DNA from: Rothia endophytica | GTDB taxonomy: Bacteria; Actinomycetota; Actinomycetes; Actinomycetales; Micrococcaceae | Direction: 5' to 3' | DNA length: 64,000 nucleotides | NCBI RefSeq assembly: GCF_928381505.1 | Contig: NZ_CAKMSJ010000003.1 | Coordinates: 124,001 to 188,000, forward strand | Shown here: in pieces, positions 25,716-33,046 of the stretch | How positions within the stretch are numbered: the stretch's first letter is position 1 | Layout of the letters: each line of letters begins with the position of its first letter | Translations under genes and position numbers: made by a program | Notes under the pieces: model-generated | Told to the model about the DNA's origin: nothing | Database searches by the model: none | Seen by the model: the letters and a program-made list of their open reading frames with translations, nothing else

Positions 25716-26060
25716 ATGAAGATTGAAATCACCCTGTTCGATCAGGCAGAAGAGAACCCCACCGGGGAAGTTATCGACCTTGATTTCACTGAGCACCGGC
25801 ACCTGGACACTGAGACAGTCCGAAGCATGGTTCAAGACACCGCTGAACGGGTAGTGCTGCAAGAAGTGAGCCTAGGACTTCTAGAGCAACCCTGGTTCTG
25901 GTCGGCAGCATTGGCAACAGGTGCAGAGGAGCTAGAGCTGGCACTGGCTGGGGGTGAGAGCTTGGGCTGGGTCGAGGAGTCCTTGAAGCGGTTTGCTTCG
26001 GTAGCTTGGAAGGTGCTGCCGGGAGTGGGGTGGGAGGGTGTAAGGGGGTCGAGACCGTAA
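25716..26060 (+). CDS. Plasmid-island protein, unknown (114 aa)
   Basis: A 114-residue acidic protein beginning MKIEITLFDQAEENPTGEVI, with a Leu/Glu-rich helical middle. The last about 25 residues turn Gly/Trp/Arg-rich and run into the 20-bp repeat at 26054, so the natural C-terminus may be lost. The ribosome site is weak. It precedes the truncated rep. No family recognised. Confidence 0.5.
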   Translation: MKIEITLFDQAEENPTGEVIDLDFTEHRHLDTETVRSMVQDTAERVVLQEVSLGLLEQPWFWSAALATGAEELELALAGGESLGWVEESLKRFASVAWKVLPGVGWEGVRGSRP

Positions 26061-26073
26061 TACCCTGATTAAG
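26054..26073 (+). repeat. 20-bp repeat, copy 1
   Basis: ACCGTAATACCCTGATTAAG, identical to 29802-29821 and in the same orientation. Both copies are preceded by purine-rich sequence and adjoin a rep fragment. It may be a recombination joint or a plasmid site. Confidence 0.75.
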
Positions 26074-26085
26074 TTCATTTCGTAG

Positions 26086-26451
26086 TTGGGACACGCCACG
26101 GTCTTAGACTCCACGGTGGGCAGGAATGTCGCCCTCTTCAACCTCACCCGCCAGTGGGCCTACAGGGCGCGTTTACGCTATACGGACTTCACGGAGTGGT
26201 CAGAGACGGTGTACGCCTTTGCTTCGATGAAGAATGCTTCGGTGATTGCTGATGAGTTTTCTCGTGGCCCGATGGGTGAGGGTGAGGTTGCTCAGATTGC
26301 TAAGTCGATTGCTTCGTGGGTGTGGGTAAAGATTACCCCTGAGCAGACAGAGGTTAACCGCAAACACTGGGCAAAGAACCTAGAACAAGGGCGTATTGCT
26401 AGAAAGAAATCTCTTATAGAAGAACTAAGAAAGGTCGACGATGGTTGCTGA
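26086..26451 (+). pseudogene. Plasmid RepA, C-terminal PriCT fragment
   Basis: 121 codons matching the C-terminal part of theta-type actinobacterial plasmid replicases of the pAL5000 type: GRNVALFNLTRQWAYRARLR, then FSRGPMGEGEVAQIAKSIASW, then a basic tail. The replicase domain that should precede it is absent, and an in-frame TAG stands just upstream of the TTG/GTG-like start. The fragment overlaps the RepB-like gene by 11 bases, as intact repA-repB pairs do. Unlikely to replicate a plasmid alone. Confidence 0.65.
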
Positions 26452-26713
26452 GAACCCGGTTCGGCGTAAAAAAACAGCGCGGGAGTTAGCAGAAAAGCTA
26501 GGTGTCAGCGTAAGCACTGTTCAGCGTCTGATGGCTGAGCCTCGTGACCAGTACCTAGCCCGCGCGAATGCCAAGCGTGAGCAGGTCGCGGAACTCCGTG
26601 CGGAAGGGCTGAGTGTACGAGTTATCGCCGAAAAGTTAGAGATTTCCAAAAGCACTGCTGGACGTTATGTTCAAGAATACGAAGCAAAATCCAAGCAGCC
26701 TAGCGTGACTTAA
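26441..26713 (+). CDS. RepB-like DNA-binding protein
   Basis: A 90-residue basic protein with two helix-turn-helix units: KTARELAEKLGVSVSTVQRL near residue 10 and VRVIAEKLEISKSTAGRYV near residue 58. Small proteins of this kind follow repA in pAL5000-type plasmids and bind the origin. It overlaps the RepA fragment and ends before a strong hairpin. It appears intact, unlike its partner. Confidence 0.7.
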   Translation: MVAENPVRRKKTARELAEKLGVSVSTVQRLMAEPRDQYLARANAKREQVAELRAEGLSVRVIAEKLEISKSTAGRYVQEYEAKSKQPSVT

Positions 26714-26760
26714 GTACTGATTTTTGGGTTCCATACACCCTCAAGCTGTTTTACCTAGTA

Positions 26761-26806
26761 CATGTCAAAGATGGGCACCTAAAAATAGGTACCCATCTTT
26801 GACATG
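26761..26806. terminator. Bidirectional terminator after the RepB-like gene
   Basis: CATGTCAAAGATGGG pairs with CCCATCTTTGACATG, with ACCT/AGGT continuing inside around AAAAAT. It separates the forward rep genes from the leftward small membrane protein gene. Confidence 0.75.
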
Positions 26807-26821
26807 AATAGTTTAGCTACG

Positions 26822-27028
26822 TTATTTTTGCTTTTTTGACTTGATAGGCAAAGCGCCTATAAGCCCACCGACTACGGCCCACAGCAAGCAATATCCCCAG
26901 CTAAAATCTATATCTTTAGCATCATTCACACTGGCGTATCGCGAAGTCGTTATGTTGTACTCAGCTCTAAGCCAATAAGCTACAGCTCCGACGAGTGCGA
27001 AGACCAAAATCATAATTATTTTTTTCAT
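26822..27028 (-). CDS. Small two-TM protein (68 aa), possible immunity-type partner
   Basis: A 68-residue protein with hydrophobic segments at about residues 4-20 and 44-60 and a lysine-rich end (PIKSKKQK). An AGGAAAA ribosome site lies 11 bases before the ATG. It follows the secreted-protein gene by 26 bp on the same strand. A small membrane protein behind a secreted peptide gene is the layout of bacteriocin-immunity pairs, but nothing in the sequence proves that role. Confidence 0.6.
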   Translation of the reverse strand: MKKIIMILVFALVGAVAYWLRAEYNITTSRYASVNDAKDIDFSWGYCLLWAVVGGLIGALPIKSKKQK

Positions 27029-27054
27029 CAGCTGAAAGTTTTCCTACTAAGTTG

Positions 27055-27717
27055 CTATAGAACGCAGTTTTCCACAACTCCCTTTACGCCGAGCACTTTT
27101 TGGAACTGTTCAGCTCCTTCCTTGCCAAGCACTTTTAGGAGGGCGTCTTCGCTTTTGCCCTGGATAACTTCGTTTACGGCATCAGCAACTGATATAACTC
27201 CGCCAGCAGCTTTAATCCACTTCCAAGCATTCACGCCAGGAACTACGATTGTTAATGCGTCTGCAATGGCAAGGATGCAATCAGTAGCGGCGATAGGGTC
27301 AAAACCACTAGCAGCAGACCTCAGAGAGCTTGACCGTACAGGGTTTCTATTAGGTTCTGGAGTGCTAATGTCTTTATCAATTATTTCTTCAAGAGCTGCT
27401 TCTACTCGAGGATCAGAAGTGGGCAAACCCTGCAACTCAGTAGGGAGTTCATGATAAGCATTAACGATTTCTTGAAGAGCTACAGCGGACTCTACTGCTT
27501 CTGGCGCATATCCACGAGATTCAGCTTCTGCCCGGACTGATTCTAACGACTGCACAGGCAAATCGGCAGGAGTAACCTCCGTATTTTCTGCTACCGAAGA
27601 GACAGCAACGGAGTGCAGCTCATTGGCTGAAGCCGCTGTAAGACTTGTAGTCGTAAGCGTAAGTCAAAGCACCAAAGCAGTAGTTACTGAAGCAGTTTTC
27701 TGAAGTAGTGTCGCCAT
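27055..27717 (-). pseudogene. Secreted protein with in-frame stop in its signal peptide
   Basis: GGGAG lies seven bases before ATG 27717, from which the frame reads MATLLQKTASVTTALVL, then TGA (27666-27664), then LTLTTTSLTAASA, a normal signal peptide interrupted at codon 18. Downstream the frame is open for about 200 codons, with a polar first half and a hydrophobic, Gly/Ala/Val-rich last 75 residues that holds two cysteines (DCILAIAD, ENCVL). A Trp-to-stop change explains it. A TTG restart near 27561 would give a 168-residue protein lacking export. No family recognised. Confidence 0.6.
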
Positions 27718-28080
27718 TGATTACTCCCAAGTTAAGGTAATTTACATCACCCCCAATTTTACCAAGCAAGCTTCTTATCGTCAAGGGGTCCTGCACAAAG
27801 CTTAGAGGCCAACCCATTCACCATGCGGCGTGGAGATTTACTTTTATATCCTCTTGGTGCTGATACGCGGAGCATAAGCCCCCCCCCATGTCACACCCGA
27901 GTCAATGGGTGGCGCAAGCGCCATCGCGTAGCGACGCGAAGCGCCCTTGGCGGGCTGTGTTCGGGGGCTATGATTCGCCACCACCAGCGAGCGGCCAAAA
28001 GAAAAACACACGCCCTTAGCGTGCAAAAAATGCCCAGCGCAGCGCCCCGACAAAAACGGGCTAGACCTGGCGAAACAAGC
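27718..28080. other. GC-rich, hairpin-rich stretch without a gene
   Basis: 27900-28080 contains GGCGC-AA-GCGCC and TCGCGT-AGCG-ACGCGA hairpins in close order and stands out as GC-rich within an AT-rich island. Such clusters occur at plasmid transfer or single-strand origins. An 87-codon forward frame here lacks a ribosome site. Confidence 0.45.
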
Positions 28081-28158
28081 ACTTAGGTAACCTAAGTAGA
28101 TAGCTTGCTCCGCCAGGGACAAAAGCCATTTACGTAACGTAAATGTATAGCTTGCTCC
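28081..28158 (+). repeat. Two palindromes with a shared downstream box
   Basis: ACTTAGGT-A-ACCTAAGT (28081-28097) and ATTTACGT-A-ACGTAAAT (28128-28144) have different arms but the same 8-1-8 plan, and each is followed two bases later by ATAGCTTGCTCC (28100-28111 and 28147-28158). The unit length is 47 bp. Fits a protein-binding or nicking site of a plasmid. Confidence 0.75.
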
Positions 28159-28324
28159 ACCCGGTGCTTAGATGCCCCCGCTATTTATGAGTTACTCAAA
28201 ATGCAACTTCCTCAGTCATTGGATGCATGAGGTGTGACGACAAAACAGAGCACAAAACCGACCGACTGACTGACCGATTTTTCAGTGTTCGAGCTTTGTA
28301 TTACCGGGGCAAAACTCCCCGGAA

Positions 28325-28443
28325 GTGCACTTCAATGCCACAGGTATGTAGATTTTCCCCACGCACTTTCTGAGATAAACGCAGGCAAAGAGACACGCGT
28401 TTTTGTCACAGCAAGGAGAGGGTCAAACGAAGTTTGGCATACG
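28325..28443 (+). repeat. Island direct repeat, copy B (119 bp)
   Basis: Diverged copy of 25074-25190 in the same orientation, with two extra bases. It is preceded by a hairpin (CCGGGG/CCCCGG) of sequence unlike that before copy A, and followed by tandem repeats. Confidence 0.85.
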
Positions 28444-28487
28444 TGCCTAGCTGTCTAGCTGTCTGTGCCTAGCTGTCTAGCTGTCTG
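28444..28487 (+). repeat. 22-bp tandem repeat, two copies
   Basis: Each unit reads TGCCTAGCTGTCTAGCTGTC plus TG; the two are identical. They may be origin iterons together with the TGTC tract at 25192. Confidence 0.85.
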
Positions 28488-28695
28488 TGCTGGGGAGGTA
28501 TCTAAGCCATTAGACCTCGGCGGGACTTAAAAGAGAGTTGGTTTCGTCAGGTTTTTGTCTGCACTAAAGAATGTATTGCTGGTTCGTTGGTGAGTGCGCT
28601 CGAAAGTACAGTGCAGACAACGGGGCTCAGGCTCATCCCTGTTACCCAAGGAGGAAGTCAGCTCTTCAATAAGAAATCTTAAAAAAATTAGATAC

Positions 28696-28740
28696 ATAAA
28701 TAAAATGTGCGGAGGTACTACCTCCGCACATTTTATTTAT
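28696..28740. terminator. Perfect 22-bp palindrome, bidirectional terminator
   Basis: Two 22-base arms (core AATGTGCGGAGGTA / TACCTCCGCACATT) around a single C, with T-rich flanks. Probably ends the leftward secreted-protein transcript. Confidence 0.8.
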
Positions 28741-28860
28741 TATTTATTGATTTTTTATTCTGATGATTCCGTATCGCTTTTATGGCACATAATACCATAA
28801 ATGCAATCGCCCCAAAAAAAGCTAGTATACAGATTATTATAAATGCATGAGTCATTGCTT

Positions 28861-29670
28861 CTAGTTCACCTCAACAGTCGCACTTTCACCGATTCCGAGA
28901 GTAACTTGCGTCCAAAGGGTTGCACCGACGGGGGAGCCCTCAAAAGCTACAGATATATCAGCTGAGTAACGAACTTGCTGATCCGAGAATTGTTCTAAAC
29001 GGTGATTAGATAGCGCCCCTCCAATAACTCGGTGGTTCTCACCGTAATACCTGGTGATTTTACCTGGCGAATGGGGGTAAACTGTACGGTCAATATAGAA
29101 AGACATCATAATAAGACCCAGCTCATTCTTGACCAAGCACTTTTCCTGACGGACTTCATGGACAGTGCCGCCTGGCAAGTTGTTGCATCCTGTCATCTTT
29201 GCCCCGGTGTGGAATGACTGCAACGTAGAGACGCCCTCAGCTGTATCGCTTCCGCTCTGCACACTGACCAAAGATACAGAACCATCTGCATAAGTATTCT
29301 TAATGTACGCAAAGTTCTCATCTGAGAAATTTTCTGAGCTAATAGGCTTAGTGTCAGATACTGAATCCCACATCTCCCCTGACTCAAGTTTATCAGTAAG
29401 ATTTTTTCGAGTTTCTGAATCAATTTTTGCTTTATCAAAAAATTCATTCAGCTGCTGCTTATCAGAATCAGATAGATTCACAGTATTGTGCGAGATTTCA
29501 TTGTTCTTCTCCTCGACTCCATATGATGGGGCAACGCTTCCGCCAACCACACCAAGAGCAAGAATGCCAGTTGCAAAACCAGTCGAAACCTTCTTTGTCA
29601 GAGTTATTACTTTCCTTTCGTAAGAGAAGCTACCAGGCGAAATGATTTGTGTTACGTACAAGTCAAGCAA
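28861..29670 (-). CDS. Secreted protein, unknown, start codon uncertain
   Basis: A frame of up to 269 codons. A normal signal peptide is visible, KKVSTGFATGILALGVVGGS followed by VAPSYG, then a Ser/Asp/Glu-rich segment and a beta-rich C-terminal half with two cysteines (GCNNLPGG, EKCLVKN). AAAGGAAA sits where the ribosome site should be, but the next credible codons are GTA, ATA and CTG (29610-29601), none a normal start. The TTG at 29670 would add 20 unlikely residues before the signal. An ATG-to-ATA change is a simple explanation. Low GC compared with chromosomal neighbours. Confidence 0.55.
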   Translation of the reverse strand: MLDLYVTQIISPGSFSYERKVITLTKKVSTGFATGILALGVVGGSVAPSYGVEEKNNEISHNTVNLSDSDKQQLNEFFDKAKIDSETRKNLTDKLESGEMWDSVSDTKPISSENFSDENFAYIKNTYADGSVSLVSVQSGSDTAEGVSTLQSFHTGAKMTGCNNLPGGTVHEVRQEKCLVKNELGLIMMSFYIDRTVYPHSPGKITRYYGENHRVIGGALSNHRLEQFSDQQVRYSADISVAFEGSPVGATLWTQVTLGIGESATVEVN

Positions 29671-29801
29671 AGATTAGATAGTAAGTCAACTGACCTTCAT
29701 AACAGTTTGGTAACGAGAGAGCAGCGGAGCCAGCGGCCGGACGGAGGCGCCGCAGGCAGCAGGAGGGATTCGGGGGGAGAGAGAGACAGAGAGAGAGAGA
29801 A

Positions 29802-29821
29802 ACCGTAATACCCTGATTAAG
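29802..29821 (+). repeat. 20-bp repeat, copy 2
   Basis: Identical to 26054-26073. It lies 24 bases past the stop of the right-edge rep fragment and directly after a GAGA tract (29777-29800). Confidence 0.75.
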
Positions 29822-29844
29822 CTCCAGGAATTGCACCCCAGCTT

Positions 29845-30228
29845 CTATCGCCAATACCCCTTGACCGTTCGAAGGCTGACACTCATTTTTTCGGCAACCT
29901 CTCGTTGCTTGTACCCAGCCTCTTTGAGTGCCTGAATCTGTGCCCTACGCCCGATAGCCTGAGCACTCCGCACAGCCCTAGAAGCGTTCGCACCTTTAGC
30001 TAGTGCTTGGGTCTGGGCTTCGGTCTTTCGGCTTCCGCCCTTACGCCCAATCTCAGCCATGAACTCGCGCAACTGCTCAGGGGCAGGCTCACGACCCTGA
30101 GCACCTGTTTTCGGGGTGTACTTCTCACGCATGAACTTTTCTGAACACTCCTAACGATTCCAGCAACCTCAGACAAGGGTAACGGCGGGTTACACAGCTC
30201 GTTCAGTTCATAGGCCTGAGCTTCAAAT
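29845..30228 (-). pseudogene. Rep protein, C-terminal part (right edge), frameshifted
   Basis: From about 30228 the - strand encodes FEAQAYELNELCNPPLPL then SEVAGIVRSVQK, the second half of a PriCT domain. At an A-run near 30140 the frame must change for the match to continue as FMREKYTPKTGAQ, then a basic GRKGGSRKTEAQ tail and a helix-turn-helix end (KQREVAEKMSVSLRTVKGYW). The second frame alone, ATG 30132 to 29845, could give a 95-residue DNA-binding protein. The missing front half of the domain is at the left edge of the island. Confidence 0.6.
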
Positions 30229-30233
30229 AAAAA

Positions 30234-30260
30234 GGGAGCGCCCTGCAAGAGGGCGCTCCC
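30234..30260 (-). terminator. Terminator of the DUF4232-like protein gene
   Basis: GGGAGCGCCC pairs perfectly with GGGCGCTCCC, followed on the - strand by TTTTTATTT. The island begins just beyond it, so the insertion left the neighbouring gene's terminator intact. Confidence 0.88.
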
Positions 30261-30280
30261 GATCTAAAGACGGTGTCGCT

Positions 30281-31051
30281 TTAGCCAGTAACGACGATGC
30301 GCACCGGCTGTGAGTTCACACCGTTGACGCTTGCAGTGGCCCAGTAGTGCCCGGGCTGAATTTTAGTGCTAGTGCCGCAGCCCAGTACGTTGAGTGAGCG
30401 GTCCCAGCTTAGCGAGGTGGTGTTGGTGGAGCCAGCCTCAACCTGAGCGTCCTCTGCAGGTGCAGCATGGCACTGGGCGTAGTTGAAGACCTGGGCAGGG
30501 CCAGAAGTGATGTTGACATCCACGTTAGCAACGCCGCCGGTAACCAGGCAGGGGTTACCTGAAGCGTTGGTGTAAGTCACGGCAAGGGCAGGGTTCTGGC
30601 CAGCAGCGTAGCTGGTGCGGTCAGCGGTAAGACTTACCTGCAGGTCAGCCGGGGTGCAGGCAGCAACGACGGCGGGGGTTTCGGGGGACTCAGGGGTGGC
30701 CTCTTCAGTGGGTTCCGCTGACTCCGTGGGCTCCTGGGAGGCAGACTCAGTAGGCTCTGCACTCTCGGATTCATCAGAGCTAGCAGAAGGATCAGCGCTC
30801 TCACTATCTGAGGGGCTGGCAGTTGCTGATTCAGTGGCGCGCTGGCTGAAATCGCTAAAAGCCTCGGCACTAGCTGAGGTTGACGATGTAGCGGCCGTGG
30901 GTTCAGAGTCTCCGCCTCGACCTACGAGCCAACTCACCAGGCTAATGCCCAGCAGAAGCACCAAGACTAAGACAAGAAGCGCAACGATGCGGCGGCGACG
31001 GTAAACCTCGGGCGAAACTTCGCCCCCATGTGAATCAACGTTTTCTGACAT
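30281..31051 (-). CDS. Membrane-anchored protein with Ser/Glu-rich linker
   Basis: A 256-residue protein: a short cytoplasmic N-terminus with RRRR, one membrane helix at about residues 24-45, a low-complexity Ser/Glu/Pro/Thr linker at about 50-125, and an outside domain of about 125 residues with four cysteines resembling DUF4232/intracellular-proteinase-inhibitor-like beta folds (LSLTADRTSYAAGQNPALAV-like pattern). It is the gene next to disA once the island is removed and diverges from mutY. Function unknown. Confidence 0.7.
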   Translation of the reverse strand: MSENVDSHGGEVSPEVYRRRRIVALLVLVLVLLLGISLVSWLVGRGGDSEPTAATSSTSASAEAFSDFSQRATESATASPSDSESADPSASSDESESAEPTESASQEPTESAEPTEEATPESPETPAVVAACTPADLQVSLTADRTSYAAGQNPALAVTYTNASGNPCLVTGGVANVDVNITSGPAQVFNYAQCHAAPAEDAQVEAGSTNTTSLSWDRSLNVLGCGTSTKIQPGHYWATASVNGVNSQPVRIVVTG

Positions 31052-31138
31052 AAGACTAGAGTACCGGGTTTAGCACCGGTCAGAAAACTTTATGTACCGT
31101 ATTAGCCGGTTTATGAGCAGGTGTTTTAGAGTGTTGAG

Positions 31139-32101
31139 GTGCATTCTTCTCAGACTCCTGCTCTCCCCTCAGCCCGCGATATAGATTTGCTGCATGACCG
31201 TATCAACCAGTGGTACCTGCAACATGCCCGTGACCTGCCCTGGCGTACCGGCACCAACACGCCCTGGGAGGTCATGGTGAGCGAATTTATGTTGCAACAG
31301 ACACCCGTCAAGCGAGTGTTGCCGGTCTGGGAAACCTGGCTGGAGCGCTGGCCTACGCCCGCTGACCTGGCAGCTGAAGAGCCGGGTGAGGCAGTACGCG
31401 CCTGGGGCAGACTGGGCTACCCCCGCCGCGCCCAGCGTCTGCACGCTGCCGCGGTTGCCATCCTGGAGCGTCACGGCGGCAAGGTACCCAGCACCTATGA
31501 AGAGTTACTAGCCCTGCCAGGGGTTGGGTCTTATACCGCGGCAGCTATCTCAGTTTTTGCTTTTGGACGCCGGGCCACGGTCATCGACACCAATATTCGG
31601 CGCGTGCACGCCCGGCTTATCTCGGGCAAGGCGCTGCCTTCCAAGGCTCTCACCGCTGCAGAAACCCGGCTGGCTGAAGAACTGATGCCAGAAGAACTTG
31701 CAGAGTCAAACCTCTGGAACGTCTCGGTTATGGAGCTGGGCGCTCTCATCTGCACCGCCAAGTCTCCCTCGTGTGATCAGTGCCCGGTGCTTGACCGCTG
31801 TGCCTGGGTGGCCGCCGGTAGGCCCGAAGCTGACTACCAGCCCAAGGGCCAGGCCTGGGCTGGCACTGACCGCCAATTGCGGGGTGCCATGCTGGCGGTA
31901 CTTCGTGCGGCAAGCGGCGGCGTTGACCGCACGCTACTCACCACCGGTGGCAAACCTGATGTCGCCTACCCCGCAGAGCTAGCCCCAGCCGTCCGTGCTC
32001 TCGCAGCGCTCAACTCCCCCTCAGAGCAAATTGACCGCTGTTACGCCGGGCTTCTGGCGGACGGACTGGCACAAGAAAAAGCCGGGCTGGTATCCCTCTA
32101 A
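31139..32101 (+). CDS. mutY: A/G-specific adenine glycosylase
   Basis: A 320-residue base-excision repair enzyme that removes A opposite 8-oxoG. EFMLQQTPVKRV near residue 43 contains the catalytic-Glu region, LPGVGSYTAAAI near 123 the helix-hairpin-helix, VIDTNIRRVHAR near 143 the catalytic Asp, and C-x6-C-x2-C-x5-C (CTAKSPSCDQCPVLDRC) near 205 binds the 4Fe-4S cluster. The C-terminal recognition domain is short. The start is GTG 31139. Its stop overlaps the converging membrane-protein gene by four bases. Confidence 0.92.
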   Translation: MHSSQTPALPSARDIDLLHDRINQWYLQHARDLPWRTGTNTPWEVMVSEFMLQQTPVKRVLPVWETWLERWPTPADLAAEEPGEAVRAWGRLGYPRRAQRLHAAAVAILERHGGKVPSTYEELLALPGVGSYTAAAISVFAFGRRATVIDTNIRRVHARLISGKALPSKALTAAETRLAEELMPEELAESNLWNVSVMELGALICTAKSPSCDQCPVLDRCAWVAAGRPEADYQPKGQAWAGTDRQLRGAMLAVLRAASGGVDRTLLTTGGKPDVAYPAELAPAVRALAALNSPSEQIDRCYAGLLADGLAQEKAGLVSL

Positions 32102-32412
32102 AAACCTATCTGCACGTGCGTTGCCGAGGTGAGAAGAAGGTAGAAGGAGGGCAACAACAGCACCAGAGCCGCTGTGAGATAAAAGTTCACCGGGTAGAAG
32201 ACATCGTAGGTGCGGGGGTAGCGCACGCCGTGGGCTAAGAGACCTGCCACTAGCACCAGCCATAGGGCAATATACTGGCTCGTGATAAGCAGTAGAAGCA
32301 CACCGACAGGGTAAGCCCAGGTGGCAAAGAGTCCAGGCTTCTTGCTCAGAAAAATCTGCTCGCCACCTTCAAGCGTACGACTACCGGGAATATCACCTAG
32401 CTGGAAATGCAT
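32098..32412 (-). CDS. Small three-TM membrane protein, unknown
   Basis: A 104-residue protein with hydrophobic segments at about residues 30-48, 52-68 and 78-95. It overlaps its upstream neighbour by 16 bases and mutY by four at the other end. No motif. Probably works with the neighbouring anchored protein. Confidence 0.6.
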   Translation of the reverse strand: MHFQLGDIPGSRTLEGGEQIFLSKKPGLFATWAYPVGVLLLLITSQYIALWLVLVAGLLAHGVRYPRTYDVFYPVNFYLTAALVLLLPSFYLLLTSATHVQIGF

Positions 32413-32948
32413 GACAAGACCCCTTCTGCTGCACCGTCTGCCTTTAGAGTAAATTTGACGCAGCGTGAAAAACCATAGCTTGACCAGCTGTTAGAGAACT
32501 CCACCATGCGCACAGGAATGTAGGTAATCTCCTCAGCTGAATCTACAATCACTGTTTTTGCCTGCTCCCCGAAGGGTGACTCCCCCGATTTCATACCCTC
32601 AGCTACAAATCCCGGTTCAGTGGCGTCCTCCCGGTAGATAATGCCGCCATCCTTGGAGCACCAAACAACGATAAAGTTGTTAGTCACCAAAGGTTTGCCC
32701 AGATAGTTTTTCTCAGTAACTTCGGTGGACGCCTGCCAGCAGTCAGCGTCAGCGTAACCCGGTCTCGATGAGATGTTAGTGACCTTGAGGTCTTCGATAG
32801 GCGTCTCGCCTTGCCTGCTCACAGTGGATGTTCCAGCTAAAAAGAAAGAAGTTGCTACGGCCAACACCAGGCTCAGGGGCAGGACGAACCAGACAATCAA
32901 CCCAGGTCTTTTTCGTTCGTCATATTTTTGTTCGATATTGAGCTGCAC
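32397..32948 (-). CDS. Single-TM anchored protein, unknown
   Basis: A 183-residue protein with a Lys/Arg N-terminus, one membrane helix at about residues 17-40 and an outside domain of about 140 residues with four cysteines (ADCWQAS, VVWCSKD, SRCVKF, LSCISS). No family recognised. Forms a two-gene operon with the small membrane protein that follows. Confidence 0.6.
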   Translation of the reverse strand: MQLNIEQKYDERKRPGLIVWFVLPLSLVLAVATSFFLAGTSTVSRQGETPIEDLKVTNISSRPGYADADCWQASTEVTEKNYLGKPLVTNNFIVVWCSKDGGIIYREDATEPGFVAEGMKSGESPFGEQAKTVIVDSAEEITYIPVRMVEFSNSWSSYGFSRCVKFTLKADGAAEGVLSCISS

Positions 32949-33046
32949 CGCTACCCCACCCCTTCGTGTATTATGAGCTATATTACTAACGGTGGTGGGT
33001 ATTGTCTAGACATATTAGGCCCCGTACAGGGCGGTAACTACCGTGT

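Larger units (their letters stand above)
28159..28701. other. 543-bp stretch without a supported gene
   Basis: Contains a CCGGGG/CCCCGG hairpin at 28303-28321, copy B of the direct repeat and tandem 22-bp units. A 68-codon forward frame at 28594 overlaps the terminator and has no ribosome site. Confidence 0.5.
24926..30228. mobile_element. Integrated plasmid-like island between disA and its neighbour
   Basis: About 5.3 kb, visibly richer in AT, tandem repeats and palindromes than its surroundings. The left edge carries the front part of a PriCT-type rep domain on the - strand, and the right edge carries the back part plus a DNA-binding tail on the same strand. If the ends are joined, the parts line up in the right order, which is what integration of a circle through its rep gene would produce. 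A second rep remnant with a RepB-like gene, duplicated repeats and two secreted-protein genes lie inside. No integrase, relaxase or transposase is visible. Boundaries are estimates. Confidence 0.65.

Noticed and set aside
25192..28487. Possible CRISPR array
   Set aside because: The repeats are short tandem tracts or just two long copies; no regular repeat-spacer pattern and no cas genes.
28702..28735. Possible inverted ends of an insertion sequence
   Set aside because: The arms are separated by one base and flank no transposase; it is a terminator.
28594..28800. 68-codon forward frame
   Set aside because: Runs through a perfect 22-bp terminator palindrome.
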